Assembly (NCBI RefSeq): GCF_029240175.1
Contig: NZ_JARBTM010000001.1
Location: forward strand, 1-64,000
Reading direction: 5' to 3'
Origin: Anaerosolibacter sp.
Lineage (GTDB): Bacteria > Bacillota > Clostridia > Peptostreptococcales > Thermotaleaceae
Length of the DNA: 64,000 nucleotides
The position numbers were made by a program, and so were the translations under genes. The notes beneath the pieces were generated by a model. It saw only the letters and a list, made by a program, of their open reading frames with translations. It was not told where the DNA came from and made no database searches. The first letter of the stretch is position 1. Each line of letters opens with the position of its first letter. Shown one piece after another: positions 34,529-43,912 of this stretch.

Positions 34529-35386
34529 TTAAACAAAGTATTTTAAGTTATCTCTTGCAAATTCCTCTAAGGTTCTGGGTTTTCTGCCTGTTAACTCAAA
34601 AAATCCGTTTGTCACTTCTTTGGCGGTGCCCATCCGTGTCATAAAATACAATGCCACGGTTACATTAACGTATCCCTTATCAAGCCCTCTTTTCTTGATG
34701 TAATAGCGCCTGTATCTCAAGTACCCAGGCTTAGCATAGGTAATCTTTCTTCCTGTCACACGGCTTAGTGTTTCTGCTACTTGATAATAATCTAGGGCCT
34801 CAGGTCCTGTAATTGTATGGGCAGTATTTTTATACTTTTCAGGACTGTGAAGCAAAACAGCAGTTGCAAGGCCAATATCAGCGGCATCAATAAAGCTCGT
34901 CTTGCTTTTTCCTGCAGGAACAAAAATCTCATTTTTTTCTTTGATTTCAACAGCGTGAACACCCGATAGATTCTGCATGAAAAAGCCTGGACGTACATGG
35001 GCATAAGGAATCCCAGCATTTTCAATATATTTCTCAATCTTATGATGGGGAGGTATTGTATTGTTCTCCACTCCCATTAAAGAAAGAAATGAAATCAATT
35101 TAATGTTATTGGCCTTCATTGCATCAATAAAAGGATACAAGTCCTCTGGCTTTCCAAGATGTGGAGGTCTCATAAGAAATACCCTATCTACATTTTCAAG
35201 GACTTTATCAAATGTATTTTTATCTGTAAAATCAAAGTATACTGGTTCTACTTGATTTTGAAACATTCGACCTAATTTTTGAATATCTGTACCTGCAGCA
35301 GCTACTTCCTCTCCCATCTTCACTAATTCATTTACAACATGACTCCCAACATTGCCCGATGCGCCCGTCACCAATACCTTCATCAT
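34529..35386 (-). CDS. NAD(P)H-binding SDR/NmrA-like oxidoreductase
   Basis: 285 residues. Rossmann start VLVTGASGNVGSHVVNELVKMGEEVAAAGTDIQKL; then DFTDKNTFDKVLENVDRVFLMRPPHLGKPEDLYPFIDAMK and the atypical-SDR pattern IPYAHVRPGFFMQNLSG with EIFVPAGKSKTSFIDAADIGLATAVLL. This fits the NmrA/quinone oxidoreductase 2 (YtfG-like) branch. The start overlaps the MarR stop by four bases, so the two genes are translationally coupled; the regulator probably controls its own operon. Substrate unknown, quinones or electrophiles are likely. Confidence 0.85.
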   Translation of the reverse strand: MMKVLVTGASGNVGSHVVNELVKMGEEVAAAGTDIQKLGRMFQNQVEPVYFDFTDKNTFDKVLENVDRVFLMRPPHLGKPEDLYPFIDAMKANNIKLISFLSLMGVENNTIPPHHKIEKYIENAGIPYAHVRPGFFMQNLSGVHAVEIKEKNEIFVPAGKSKTSFIDAADIGLATAVLLHSPEKYKNTAHTITGPEALDYYQVAETLSRVTGRKITYAKPGYLRYRRYYIKKRGLDKGYVNVTVALYFMTRMGTAKEVTNGFFELTGRKPRTLEEFARDNLKYFV

Positions 35387-35808
35387 TCCCTCTCCTCACT
35401 TAATACGCGATTTGCCTTTCCAATCAGTTGAATGAATAGTTCAAATTCGTGATATCCCATTTTTTCTTCCAGAAGTTCCATGGTCCTAAAATATTCACTA
35501 TAGGTGGATTCAACCAATTCATGTCCTTTTTGGGTAACTGATAGAGAATAACTTCTCTTGTCTGTTTGAGATAGGGTTTTGCTCAGATAATTGTTTTTAA
35601 GCAGCGCGTTAACCATATCCGTTACAGAAGGCTTTGATATCCCGAAGAAGTTACTGATCATCAACGGGGTGACGGGTACGTCGCTTTTTTCAACATAAAT
35701 CAAAACACCCATTTCACTGGAGCGAATAGGTATCTCCTTTTTTATATTCATTTGAAGACGACAAAATCTTGACACTGCATCAGCGCTAGCTATTATGCTC
35801 TCTCTCAT
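35383..35808 (-). CDS. MarR family transcriptional regulator
   Basis: 141 residues with the MarR fold: EIPIRSSEMGVLIYVEKSDVPVTPLMISNFFGISKPSVTDMVNALLKNNYLSKTLSQTDKRSYSLSVTQKGHELV. The recognition helix is SKPSVTDMVNALLKNN and the wing SQTDKRSYSL. GGAGGTG lies before the ATG at 35808, and a near-perfect palindrome at 35823-35841 covers its promoter, so autoregulation is likely. It is the first gene of an operon with the SDR gene. Confidence 0.88.
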   Translation of the reverse strand: MRESIIASADAVSRFCRLQMNIKKEIPIRSSEMGVLIYVEKSDVPVTPLMISNFFGISKPSVTDMVNALLKNNYLSKTLSQTDKRSYSLSVTQKGHELVESTYSEYFRTMELLEEKMGYHEFELFIQLIGKANRVLSEERE

Positions 35809-35822
35809 GTGGCACCTCCAGT

Positions 35823-35841
35823 TAGTTAGTTTAACTAACTA
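35823..35841. promoter_or_regulatory. MarR-type palindromic operator
   Basis: TAGTTAGTTTAACTAACTA is a perfect palindrome around a single centre base. It lies 15-33 bases before the MarR start codon, typical for an autoregulatory MarR site. Confidence 0.75.
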
Positions 35842-35931
35842 TATTTTACCCAATAAATACTGCAATGTCAAACTACGCTTTATACAAATATCCCCTCAAT
35901 GAGTTTGCCGAAATTTCAAGCTATATATAAA

Positions 35932-35964
35932 TAGAAGGTATATATTTCCAATACATACCTTCTA
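35932..35964 (-). terminator. Hairpin after the esterase gene
   Basis: Perfect 10-bp stem TAGAAGGTAT/ATACCTTCTA with TTT on the plus side and TTTATA on the minus side; a two-way terminator is likely. Confidence 0.7.
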
Positions 35965-36006
35965 TTTTACTAACTACATATTAATAATTTTCATACAAAA
36001 CAGTTA

Positions 36007-37218
36007 TTACTTATATATTTCAATCTGGGAGGTACGGCTTAGGCCTGTGGAGGTTTTGTAGGTTATATTTACCTTTCCTGGTTGCTTTGCAATGATTGTT
36101 CCAAAACCATCTATTTCAGCAATGCCCTCATCATCAATCCAATAACTTCCTGTAAAATCAGTTATTGTCATTCCGTTATCATAAGTAACCATAGGATTCA
36201 TATGGCGATATACCCCATTTGCTTGGCTTGAGATACTCACCTTATCGTTGGTAGTTAACTGAACATCCACGGGATTTCCTGTTCTTCCATAAAAATATAT
36301 GAGTATATCATCCACCCGCTGTGACCAAGACCCTTCTGAATGCTTTCCCTCTGGAAATTCAAGGATTGCGATTTCTTCCACAGGCTTATACCCCTGCTTA
36401 TGGAACGCCATTATTGCCCTCCTCATTACATCCATAAATTCATTTTCTCTAGCACCCATATCCATCCAAATCATTAAGTCCCTTTTGTCTTTGTACGCCC
36501 CTTCCCTTATTTCCTCCAGCAACTTTTCTTCTCCCCATCCTAAGTATGGAGACTGAAGGGCTATTTTAGAAAAAACATCTGGATGCCTCAACCCAATATT
36601 TAAACTAACAAATCCCCCTAGGGATGCGCCCATAATAGCAGTATTTTCTCTCCCCTGCTTAATCCTAAAATTCTTTTCTACAAAGGGCTTCACATCATTT
36701 ATTAAAAAGTCCTCATATAAAGCCCCCTTTGCTTCAATAAATCGTCCTCTATCAATTCCGTCCCAATGGGCAAATTCGCTATCCCTTTCATTTCCCATAT
36801 TACTGATCCCTACAACGATGATTTCTTCAATACTGCCTTTATTGATCAATTCGTCAGCTATCTTATCCATATTTAGGGATTCTTTTGACCAATCAGATAA
36901 GTAAAATACACCTTTTCCATCCTGAACGTATAACACGGGATACTTTTTAGATGTATCTTCATAGTAGCTTGGAGGAAGATATACATATATATCCCTAGTG
37001 TTGTTTAGCTTACTGGCACGGAAGTTTTCTACTGTTATAAGTCTTGGCTTTTCTTGAACAAACCGCTTGTCAACTGCCCCGTTTTTAAAATCACTTACAT
37101 TTATACTAAAGCTCTCTGTAGCTGTATGTTCATTAGTCTTCATTGGTAGAAATCGAACAAGTATCATTGCAAATATCAGCAATGATACGACCTTCAATAG
37201 TTCTTTACTACTCTTCAT
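36007..37218 (-). CDS. Secreted esterase (esterase D fold) with C-terminal BIG2-like domain
   Basis: 403 residues. N-terminal membrane anchor or signal (LLKVVSLLIFAMILVRFLPM). Catalytic part resembles enterochelin-esterase/esterase D: DIYVYLPPSYYEDTSKKYPVLYVQDGKGVFY, VGISNMGNERDSEFAHWDG, NTAIMGASLGGFVSLNIGLRHPDVFSKIALQSPYLGW (nucleophile in GASLGG) and a FPEGKHSEGSWSQR histidine. The last ~80 residues (VQLTTNDKVSISSQANGVYRHMNPMVTYDNGMTITDFTG to QPGKVNITYKTSTG) look like a bacterial Ig-like (BIG2) domain. It follows the PQQ-propeller gene by 100 bases, same strand, and may be co-transcribed. Confidence 0.82.
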   Translation of the reverse strand: MKSSKELLKVVSLLIFAMILVRFLPMKTNEHTATESFSINVSDFKNGAVDKRFVQEKPRLITVENFRASKLNNTRDIYVYLPPSYYEDTSKKYPVLYVQDGKGVFYLSDWSKESLNMDKIADELINKGSIEEIIVVGISNMGNERDSEFAHWDGIDRGRFIEAKGALYEDFLINDVKPFVEKNFRIKQGRENTAIMGASLGGFVSLNIGLRHPDVFSKIALQSPYLGWGEEKLLEEIREGAYKDKRDLMIWMDMGARENEFMDVMRRAIMAFHKQGYKPVEEIAILEFPEGKHSEGSWSQRVDDILIYFYGRTGNPVDVQLTTNDKVSISSQANGVYRHMNPMVTYDNGMTITDFTGSYWIDDEGIAEIDGFGTIIAKQPGKVNITYKTSTGLSRTSQIEIYK

Positions 37219-37318
37219 AACAGACGGCTCCCCCTATCTATCTCTCAACCAGAATATTTAAGGATTTTTTGTTCTTCATTTGTTCCAATAATTTATATAC
37301 CTTACCTAGGTTATATGG

Positions 37319-38554
37319 TTAGTCTGACAAAGCATATAGATGCCCATCATAACTTCCTACATAAACGATTCCATCTCTTACCGCTGCGGAAGACCCGATA
37401 GGTCCCTCAGCAGTAAATTTCCACTTCATTTCGCCAGTATGTATATCCAGTGCATAAAGATTTTTATCCCAACACCCTATATACAACAAATCACCTGCAA
37501 TCACAGGAGATGGAAAAAACCTTTGCTGATTATGTATCCAACTTCCTATATACAGATTACCAGCTGAATCCCTGATCGTTCGATCTCTATTCTGAAACTT
37601 CCACTTTATATTGCCATCTAGATCTACAGCACACACCCTTGGATTATGCCACCCAATGGTTCCATGGAATAATATACCCTCCTTATAAGCGATGGTTGAA
37701 TATATAGGCTGATCGGCAAAATACTTTGCCCACCTTTCTTTACCCGTTCTGCTATCCAGCGCATATATGGTATGATCGATGCCCCCAAAGTACACGATAT
37801 CATCATAAATCATAGGAGATGATTGTATTTCCCAGACAGGGCTATTCGGATGGGGTGGTATTTGGTACTTCCATTCCAAATTCCCAGCTTTAGCATCTAC
37901 ACAATACATGTGTCCATCAAAACTCCCAAAATAAACCTTTCCCTTATATAGGGCTGGAGAGCTTCTCACACTAGCTTCAGTTTTAAACTTCCATTTTAAT
38001 GCTCCTGTTTTTATATCCAATGCATACATATGCCCATCATAACTGCCAAAGAAAACCGTATCATTTTCTGCAGCAGGAGATGCACCAATGACAACGTCAT
38101 TTAATTGGTTTTTGGTTATACGCTTACCTGAAGCAGCATGCCACATTTTCTTACCTGTCTCTTTATTCAATGCATACATATTCCCATCTTCGCTGGAAAA
38201 AAAGAGCATTTTCCCATAAATGCAAGGAGTTGAGCGTATATCACCATTTGTCTTAAAGCTCCAGAATTCCTTTCCCGTTTCAATATTTAGCGCATATAAT
38301 CTATCATCATCACTTCCAATGTACACCTTATCTTCATCAACAATAGGTGCTGAATTTATCGATCCTCCTGTTTTATATTTCCACTTTAGCTTCTGAAAGT
38401 TCTTTACACCTTCAGTTTCATAGACTCCGGTATGCTGATTGTTACCTTGATACATTGCCACAGATACTATAGTTTTATCAGCATATATCCTTACATATAA
38501 CCCAAATCCTAAAGCAGCTACAATAAGCAGAGCAGGCATTACGTATTTTTTCAT
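37319..38554 (-). CDS. PQQ-like beta-propeller repeat protein, membrane-anchored
   Basis: 411 residues: an uncleaved signal or anchor (MKKYVMPALLIVAALGFGLYV), then seven or eight PQQ-type blades of about 40-45 residues, each with the pattern V-Y-x-G-S-x-D-x-x-x-Y-A-L-x-x-x-T-G-x-x-x-W-x-F/K (for example VYIGSDDDRLYALNIETGKEFWSFKTNGDI and VYFGSFDGHMYCVDAKAGNLEWKYQIPPHP). The tryptophan docking motif is intact. No dehydrogenase catalytic residues or PQQ pocket are evident, so it is more likely a scaffold or sugar/ligand-binding propeller than an enzyme. Confidence 0.85.
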   Translation of the reverse strand: MKKYVMPALLIVAALGFGLYVRIYADKTIVSVAMYQGNNQHTGVYETEGVKNFQKLKWKYKTGGSINSAPIVDEDKVYIGSDDDRLYALNIETGKEFWSFKTNGDIRSTPCIYGKMLFFSSEDGNMYALNKETGKKMWHAASGKRITKNQLNDVVIGASPAAENDTVFFGSYDGHMYALDIKTGALKWKFKTEASVRSSPALYKGKVYFGSFDGHMYCVDAKAGNLEWKYQIPPHPNSPVWEIQSSPMIYDDIVYFGGIDHTIYALDSRTGKERWAKYFADQPIYSTIAYKEGILFHGTIGWHNPRVCAVDLDGNIKWKFQNRDRTIRDSAGNLYIGSWIHNQQRFFPSPVIAGDLLYIGCWDKNLYALDIHTGEMKWKFTAEGPIGSSAAVRDGIVYVGSYDGHLYALSD

Positions 38555-39028
38555 AATCTCACACCCTTTACCATTATTGATATGTTACTGCTGTCATAAA
38601 ATGATTTCTAATTCCCATTTTTACTTTAAAAGTTATTCCATCGTATGGTCTTTTGAATTTCTTCTATTACCGCCAACGTAGTCTTTATTTCAGCTTCATA
38701 TAAGTATGCAGTCTCCCTTTTTACACTACTATATATATATAGTAGTATTATCGTGTAGCTATGTCAATAATTTTAGTGTTTGTTCACTCCAAAACAATCC
38801 TAAACATACTGTTCGCACAGTGGCCATTCCTCGATTTGATGCTCATTCCATGTCCTATTCTTAGATAAGTGAATGATTGTTCCTGTAATTTCACATAAAG
38901 TGATGTAAAAAATCATTCAATTCCTTATAATGGTTATAAGAAGTATCCAAATCTTATAAAGCTATGTTTGTATTTAGCATTGTTTTTTTAATAAAGCATC
39001 AAAAAAGATAGGGTAGGAGTGTGATCGA
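38555..39028. other. Intergenic region with the propeller gene promoter
   Basis: About 470 bases. Holds the promoter and operator at 38725-38767 and a 170-base leader for the propeller gene. A short minus-strand frame in the leader (KRETAYLYEAEIKTTLAVIEE) has no start site and is not called. Confidence 0.6.
38725..38767 (-). promoter_or_regulatory. Promoter with a perfect 22-bp palindrome
   Basis: Minus strand: TTGACA (38767-38762), a 17-base spacer, then TACTAT as -10 (38744-38739). A palindrome at 38725-38746, ACTACT, ten alternating A/T bases, then AGTAGT, covers the -10 and start region. This is the shape of a GntR- or BlaI-type operator; no matching regulator gene is adjacent. Confidence 0.6.
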
Positions 39029-40000
39029 ATGCGACTTCACAGGCTTTTAGGAATTATAATGATGATTGATTCGAGGGGCATAATGAAAGCACGGGATTTA
39101 GCTAAAATACTTGAAGCCTCGGAAAGAACCATCTATAGAGATATTGATATACTGTGTGAAGCGGGGATTCCTATTCTGTCAATTTCAGGCCCTAACGGAG
39201 GCTTTTCTTTTATGGAGGGCTACAAAATAAATGCAAATGTATTGGAAAGCAGCGATGCTGTTCATCTGTTGCTTTCAAGTATGGGGATCAGACCAGAAGA
39301 GAACACTGAAATGGCACAAAAACTCAAAAATGCCGTTATTAAGCTTGAAAACAGCGTATCACAGGAACATAAAGAAGAAATCATTAAGGCCAAAGAAAAG
39401 TTTTTTATTGATGCAGACCCTTGGTGGGGCAAAAGAATACAGCTTAAGAATATTGATATCATTAAAGACGCTGTCCTTCAAATGAAGAAATTAAAAGTGT
39501 GTTATAAAAAATATGATGGGGAAACATCAGAACGGATTATCAGGCCCTATGGTGCCGTGGTAAAAAATTCGGAGTGGTATGTGGCTGCTTTTTGTGAACT
39601 CAAAGATGAAATCAGAGTTTTTAAATGCAGCAGAATTGAAAATGTTGAAGTACTAGATGAAAGCTTCAACATGACTGAAAACTTCAACCTAGAAGAATTC
39701 TGGAAAAATAGTAAGCATCAATTTGTGAGACATGCCTCTCTTAAGACGGAGCAGGCTGCATATGCCGTAAAGATTAAGTTTTATCAAGAAAAGAAAAAAA
39801 TCCTTGAAGGCTTTGAGGTACGTTCGTCCAGCCATGAGAATAATTATTGGATTTATGTTATCGATATGATAAGTTTTCAAACAGCCTGCAATGCACTATT
39901 TCCCTTAAGTGATAGGATAGAGATTTTAGAGCCTATAGAACTTAGAGACCATATTATCGAAAAATGCAATAAAATCTTAAAAATGTATAAAGTCTTTTAA
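39029..40000 (+). CDS. YafY-type transcriptional regulator (HTH_11 plus WYL domain)
   Basis: 323 residues. The start is a DeoR/HTH_11 module MRLHRLLGIIMMIDSRGIMKARDLAKILEASERTIYRDIDILCEAGIPILSISGPNGGFSFMEGYKIN. The middle carries a WYL domain: RIIRPYGAVVKNSEWYVAAFCELKDEIRVFKCSRIENVEVLDESF, in which W-Y is changed to E-W-Y-V as in many YafY proteins. A C-terminal WCX-like part ends at position 40000. Ligand unknown. It precedes the GyrI-like gene by 73 bases and likely controls it. Confidence 0.85.
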   Translation: MRLHRLLGIIMMIDSRGIMKARDLAKILEASERTIYRDIDILCEAGIPILSISGPNGGFSFMEGYKINANVLESSDAVHLLLSSMGIRPEENTEMAQKLKNAVIKLENSVSQEHKEEIIKAKEKFFIDADPWWGKRIQLKNIDIIKDAVLQMKKLKVCYKKYDGETSERIIRPYGAVVKNSEWYVAAFCELKDEIRVFKCSRIENVEVLDESFNMTENFNLEEFWKNSKHQFVRHASLKTEQAAYAVKIKFYQEKKKILEGFEVRSSSHENNYWIYVIDMISFQTACNALFPLSDRIEILEPIELRDHIIEKCNKILKMYKVF

Positions 40001-40073
40001 ATTCCTGACATACTGTTGGCAACAATAGGTTGATATAATTACAATACCAAATAAATGAAGGGAGCGAATGATT

Positions 40074-40523
40074 ATGGAAGGTAAGATCGTAAACATTGAA
40101 GGATTCAAGGCTGTGGGTATCACTTATTTCGGGGATAATACGAACGGAGAAATACCTCGTCTTTGGGAGGTATTTAATAAAAGCTTCATGAACATCAAGC
40201 ACAAAAGTAACCCTATGCTGTTTTATGGTATATGTGATGGTGAAGTAGATTCTGATTGTAGGTTTCACTACACAGCCTGTGCAAAAGTCGACAGCTTTGA
40301 ATCTGTTCCAGAAAACATGGAGACAAAGGTTGTCCAAGGGGGTAAATACATCGTATATACTTATGGAGGCGCTATACAGGACTTGGGTGGATTTTACGAG
40401 AATATATTTACCCATTGGCTTCCAACTTCAGGGCATGAAATGGATTTTAGGCCACAACTAGAATTATACGATGGGAGATTTATGGTCAATGGGGAATTTG
40501 ACATATATATTCCCATCAAATAG
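40074..40523 (+). CDS. GyrI-like small-molecule-binding protein
   Basis: 149 residues from the ATG at 40074; an ATG at 40068 sits too close to AGGGAG. The SHS2 pair of the GyrI/effector-binding family is visible: IVNIEGFKAVGITYFGDNTNGEIPRLWEVFNKSF, then YGICDGEVDSDCRFHYTACAKVDSFESVPENMETKVVQGGKYIVYTYGGAIQDLGGFYENIFTHWLPTSGHEM and ELYDGRFMVNGEFDIYIPIK. This is the stand-alone form, which binds hydrophobic cations or drugs, and in some lineages hydrolyses or sequesters them. The YafY-type regulator is just upstream on the same strand. Confidence 0.82.
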   Translation: MEGKIVNIEGFKAVGITYFGDNTNGEIPRLWEVFNKSFMNIKHKSNPMLFYGICDGEVDSDCRFHYTACAKVDSFESVPENMETKVVQGGKYIVYTYGGAIQDLGGFYENIFTHWLPTSGHEMDFRPQLELYDGRFMVNGEFDIYIPIK

Positions 40524-40554
40524 ACGATAGTTATTTGATCATATAGTTATTATT

Positions 40555-40592
40555 AAAGATTCACCTAAATTATGTAAGGTGAATCTTTTTTT
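40555..40592 (+). terminator. Terminator of the GyrI-like gene
   Basis: Stem AAAGATTCACCT/AGGTGAATCTTT with a 10-base loop and a run of T. It lies 30 bases after the stop. Confidence 0.88.
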
Positions 40593-40702
40593 ATTTAAAT
40601 ACACATAATTTTACATTATTTACATAACTTAATTAACATAATTTAATTTTTCTGCTTTTCATGGGTTAGAATTTATGGTAAACTAGTCCTTGGCGCATAG
40701 TT

Positions 40703-40732
40703 TACTAGGACAAGCTGTCTAATACTAGGACA
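40703..40732 (+). promoter_or_regulatory. Direct repeat TACTAGGACA upstream of sstT
   Basis: TACTAGGACA at 40703-40712 and again at 40723-40732, 20 bases apart (two helical turns), 63 bases before the sstT start. An activator or attenuation-related site is possible. No riboswitch or T-box pattern was recognised. Confidence 0.4.
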
Positions 40733-40795
40733 TCTAAAGGTACTGTGCCCAGTCGCACTATTATCTATATTTTATCTATAGGAGGGAAAAAGACT

Positions 40796-42025
40796 ATGAA
40801 AAATCTATTGAACAAGTGGAATCAATTAAGTCTGGTAAAACGAATCTTTGTAGGTTTGATTATCGGTATCATTTTAGCTGTAACGATTCCAGAAACTGCA
40901 GGCCCAGTAGTAATCTTAGGTTCTTTATTTGTAGGTGCTTTGAAAGCGATTGCCCCGATGTTGGTTTTCTTCTTGGTTATGTCAGCCATCTCCCAGCATA
41001 AGAGTGGTCAGCAAACAAATATGAAATCCATCGTCGTGCTATATCTTTTAGGCACATTCCTAGCTGGATTTGTGGCGGTTATTGCAAGCTTTATGTTCCC
41101 TGTTAGCTTAACTCTTGTAGCTGGTGTTGAGAGTGTAACAGCACCTGGGGGTGTAACGGAAGTTCTTAAAGCATTATTATTAAACCTTGTTGATAACCCA
41201 GTAAAAGCATTATTTAATGCCAACTATATTGGTATATTATCATGGGCAGTACTTCTTGGATTGGCATTAAAAAATGCTCCTGATACAACAAAAACAATGA
41301 TTTCTAACTTTTCAGATGCAATTTCTCAAATGGTTAGATGGGTTATAAACTTTGCACCATTAGGAATCATGGGTCTTGTATTTGACTCTATTGCTACAAG
41401 CGGACTTGAGTCTTTACTAAGCTATGGACAATTACTTGCAGTTCTTATCGGTGTTATGATCTTCGTAGCTCTTGTAGTTAACCCAATTATTGCATTCGTA
41501 ATGATTCGTCAAAATCCATACCGTCTTGTATTTAAGTGTATCCGGGAAAGTGGTATCACAGCATTCTTTACTCGTAGCTCAGCTGCGAACATTCCTGTAA
41601 ATATGAGCTTATGTGAAAGATTAGGTTTGGACAAAGACACGTATTCAGTATCTATTCCATTAGGCGCAACAGTTAATATGGCTGGTGCAGCGGTTACTAT
41701 TTCTGTATTAACCCTTGCAGCGGTTCACACTCTTGGCATTCAAGTGGACATACCTACTGCAATCATCCTAAGTGTATTGTCTGCTGTTAGTGCTTGCGGT
41801 GCTTCTGGTGTAGCTGGTGGTTCATTATTATTGATTCCTCTAGCATGCAGCTTGTTCGGAATCCCGAATGAGATGGCTATGCAGGTAGTTGGTGTTGGAT
41901 TTATCGTAGGTGTTTTACAAGACTCCTTCGAAACAGCACTTAACTCATCAACAGACGTTCTATTTACTGCCGTAGCTGAATTTGCAGAATGGCGTAAAGA
42001 AGGAAAACAAATCGTTATTAAATAA
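40796..42025 (+). CDS. sstT: Serine/threonine:sodium symporter SstT
   Basis: 409 residues from the ATG at 40796, preceded by AGGAGGGA; an upstream ATG at 40745 has no such site. SstT of the DAACS family: [51 protein letters not shown], then [49 protein letters not shown] (the serine-rich SRSSA hairpin and NMDG-like loop) and [23 protein letters not shown]. Takes up serine and threonine with sodium. It is a one-gene unit bounded by terminators. Confidence 0.93.
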   Translation: MKNLLNKWNQLSLVKRIFVGLIIGIILAVTIPETAGPVVILGSLFVGALKAIAPMLVFFLVMSAISQHKSGQQTNMKSIVVLYLLGTFLAGFVAVIASFMFPVSLTLVAGVESVTAPGGVTEVLKALLLNLVDNPVKALFNANYIGILSWAVLLGLALKNAPDTTKTMISNFSDAISQMVRWVINFAPLGIMGLVFDSIATSGLESLLSYGQLLAVLIGVMIFVALVVNPIIAFVMIRQNPYRLVFKCIRESGITAFFTRSSAANIPVNMSLCERLGLDKDTYSVSIPLGATVNMAGAAVTISVLTLAAVHTLGIQVDIPTAIILSVLSAVSACGASGVAGGSLLLIPLACSLFGIPNEMAMQVVGVGFIVGVLQDSFETALNSSTDVLFTAVAEFAEWRKEGKQIVIK

Positions 42026-42030
42026 TTTAA

Positions 42031-42070
42031 AAAAGGAAGAACAAATGCATATACATTTGTTCTTCCTTTT
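42031..42070. terminator. Two-way terminator between sstT and potD
   Basis: Perfect 17-base arms (42031-42047 and 42054-42070; core GGAAGAACAAATG) with T-runs on both ends. It serves sstT on the plus strand and the pot operon on the minus strand. Confidence 0.9.
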
Positions 42071-42072
42071 TA

Positions 42073-43125
42073 CTATTTTGCCTTTATTTCCGTCCATACA
42101 CGATCATATTCTGTAGTAAATTCACCAAGATCAATAAAAACCTCACCCTTTTCCATGATATCTCCCTTTGGATAGGCCAATTCATCTTCAATCACGTCTT
42201 CAGAAAGCAACGCTTTTGCTGCTTCATTCGGTGTAGCATACATAACATACTCTGCACATTTTGCTGCCACCTCAGGCCGCAGCATATAGTCGATAAACAA
42301 CTCCGCTTCCCTTTTATGCTGACTGGTTGTGGGAATTGCCATGGCATCAAACCAAAGGTTTGTTCCTTCTTTAGGAATTACATACGCCAAGTCAGGATTT
42401 TCTTCAACCAACAGCATGGCATCACCAGACCATGTCAAGGCCATGGCAGCTTCCCCTGCGATCATCATATCCTTATAGGCATCCACTTCATAGGCCTTTA
42501 CCAAAGGCTTCTGGTTCATCAATTCCACTTTTGCTCTTTCCAACTCTTCAAGACTCCGTGTATTTAAAGAATACCCCAACCTCTTTAGAGCAATCCCGAT
42601 AGTATCTCTCGAGCTGTCTAACATCAGGATATCTCCCTTGTATTTTTCATCCCAAAGGATATTCCAACTATCCACTTGTCCCTCAACCTTTTTCGTATTG
42701 TAGATAATACCCATGGTTCCCCAAAAATAAGGTACTGAATATTTGTTGTCAGGATCATAGGGCAGATTCTTAAACTGTTCTCCAATGTTCTTCATATTGG
42801 GCAGATTGTTCATATCTAACGCTAAAAGCAACCCTTGTTTGATCATGGCTTCTACCATATATTCAGAAGGAAAAATCACATCATACTCTGTTCCTCCTGC
42901 TTGAATCTTTGCCAGCATTTCTTCATTATTGGCATAGTTCTCATAATTCACCTTGATTCCATACTCTTCTTCAAAGTCCTCTAACACTTGTGGATCAATG
43001 TAGTCTCCCCAATTATATACATTTAGCTTGTTATAATAGCCCTGTTCGTTGGTTTCTCCTTTTCCACATGCTGCAAGAGATAAAATCAATAGGCCAATCA
43101 TCAAAATGGATATTATTTTTTTCAT
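42073..43125 (-). CDS. potD: Spermidine/putrescine-binding lipoprotein PotD
   Basis: 350 residues from the ATG at 43125; an in-frame GTG at 43134 is also possible. Lipobox LAAC in the signal (LIGLLILSLAAC). The mature part starts YNKLNVYNWGDYIDPQVLEDFEEEYGIKVNYENYANNEEMLAKIQAGGTEYDVIFPSEYMVEAMIKQGLL, a near-copy of known PotD proteins, with FWGTMGIIYNTKKV and LTWSGDAMLL binding-site residues. It delivers polyamines to PotABC. It is the last gene of the pot operon, 13 bases after potC. Confidence 0.93.
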   Translation of the reverse strand: MKKIISILMIGLLILSLAACGKGETNEQGYYNKLNVYNWGDYIDPQVLEDFEEEYGIKVNYENYANNEEMLAKIQAGGTEYDVIFPSEYMVEAMIKQGLLLALDMNNLPNMKNIGEQFKNLPYDPDNKYSVPYFWGTMGIIYNTKKVEGQVDSWNILWDEKYKGDILMLDSSRDTIGIALKRLGYSLNTRSLEELERAKVELMNQKPLVKAYEVDAYKDMMIAGEAAMALTWSGDAMLLVEENPDLAYVIPKEGTNLWFDAMAIPTTSQHKREAELFIDYMLRPEVAAKCAEYVMYATPNEAAKALLSEDVIEDELAYPKGDIMEKGEVFIDLGEFTTEYDRVWTEIKAK

Positions 43126-43138
43126 CTTTATCACCCTT

Positions 43139-43912
43139 TCATTCTTTTATATTGCTTGCTCTTTGCTGAAGTATAATCAACAGGCTCAATACACCGATAA
43201 ACAGAATTGTCGATAATGCATTGATTTTGGGACTGACCCCTAGCTTTGTCATAGAGTATATTTTGATTGACAATGTATTTACCCCTGATCCTGTTGTAAA
43301 GAAGCTTACCATAAAATCATCCAATGACAGGGTAAATGCCAAGAGAAATCCTGTTACAACACCTGCCATAATCTCTGGCAAGATCACCTTAAAAAAGGCC
43401 TGCAGAGGTGTGGCACCTAAATCCAGGGCAGCTTCCTCCAAGTGGGGATTGAGCTGATAAATCTTAGGCAGAACGGCTAGAATCACATAAGGTATGTTGA
43501 ATGTAACATGGGCCAGTAATAAGGTTATATATCCCAGCTTAAACTTCAACCACACAAATAATGCAAGAAGCGAAATACCAATAACGATGTCTGGATTCAT
43601 TACGGGCAAATAGGTTATATTCATAAAAACAGCCTTTGCTCTTGGCTTCATATGATGAATGCCAATGGCAGCTGCCGTTCCAATGACTGTAGCTAATAAA
43701 GAAGCCAATATGGCGATGGTAAAAGTATTATAAAGGGCACTGATAATGGTACGATCTCTCATTAGTTCTTGATACCACCGCAGGGTAAATCCACTCCAAT
43801 TTCCTCGGTACTTTGAATCATTGAAAGAGTAGACGATCAAAACCAAAATCGGCAAATATAAAAACACGTAAATGATGCCAGCATATGCTGCCTTGCAGAG
43901 TTTCTTTACCAT
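43139..43912 (-). CDS. potC: Polyamine ABC transporter permease PotC
   Basis: 257 residues, six membrane segments. The ABC permease loop is EAALDLGATPLQAFFKVILPEIMAGVVTGFLLAF (EAA motif), and VFLYLPILVLIVYSFNDSKYRGNWSGFTLRWYQEL is typical of PotC. It starts seven bases before the end of potB and pairs with it to form the channel. Confidence 0.92.
   Translation of the reverse strand: MVKKLCKAAYAGIIYVFLYLPILVLIVYSFNDSKYRGNWSGFTLRWYQELMRDRTIISALYNTFTIAILASLLATVIGTAAAIGIHHMKPRAKAVFMNITYLPVMNPDIVIGISLLALFVWLKFKLGYITLLLAHVTFNIPYVILAVLPKIYQLNPHLEEAALDLGATPLQAFFKVILPEIMAGVVTGFLLAFTLSLDDFMVSFFTTGSGVNTLSIKIYSMTKLGVSPKINALSTILFIGVLSLLIILQQRASNIKE

Noticed and set aside
38560-38724. Small leader peptide before the propeller gene
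   Set aside because: A short protein-like frame exists but lacks a start codon with a ribosome site.
40601-40795. T-box or riboswitch upstream of sstT
   Set aside because: No T-box consensus, specifier stem or known aptamer pattern was recognised; only a direct repeat was seen.
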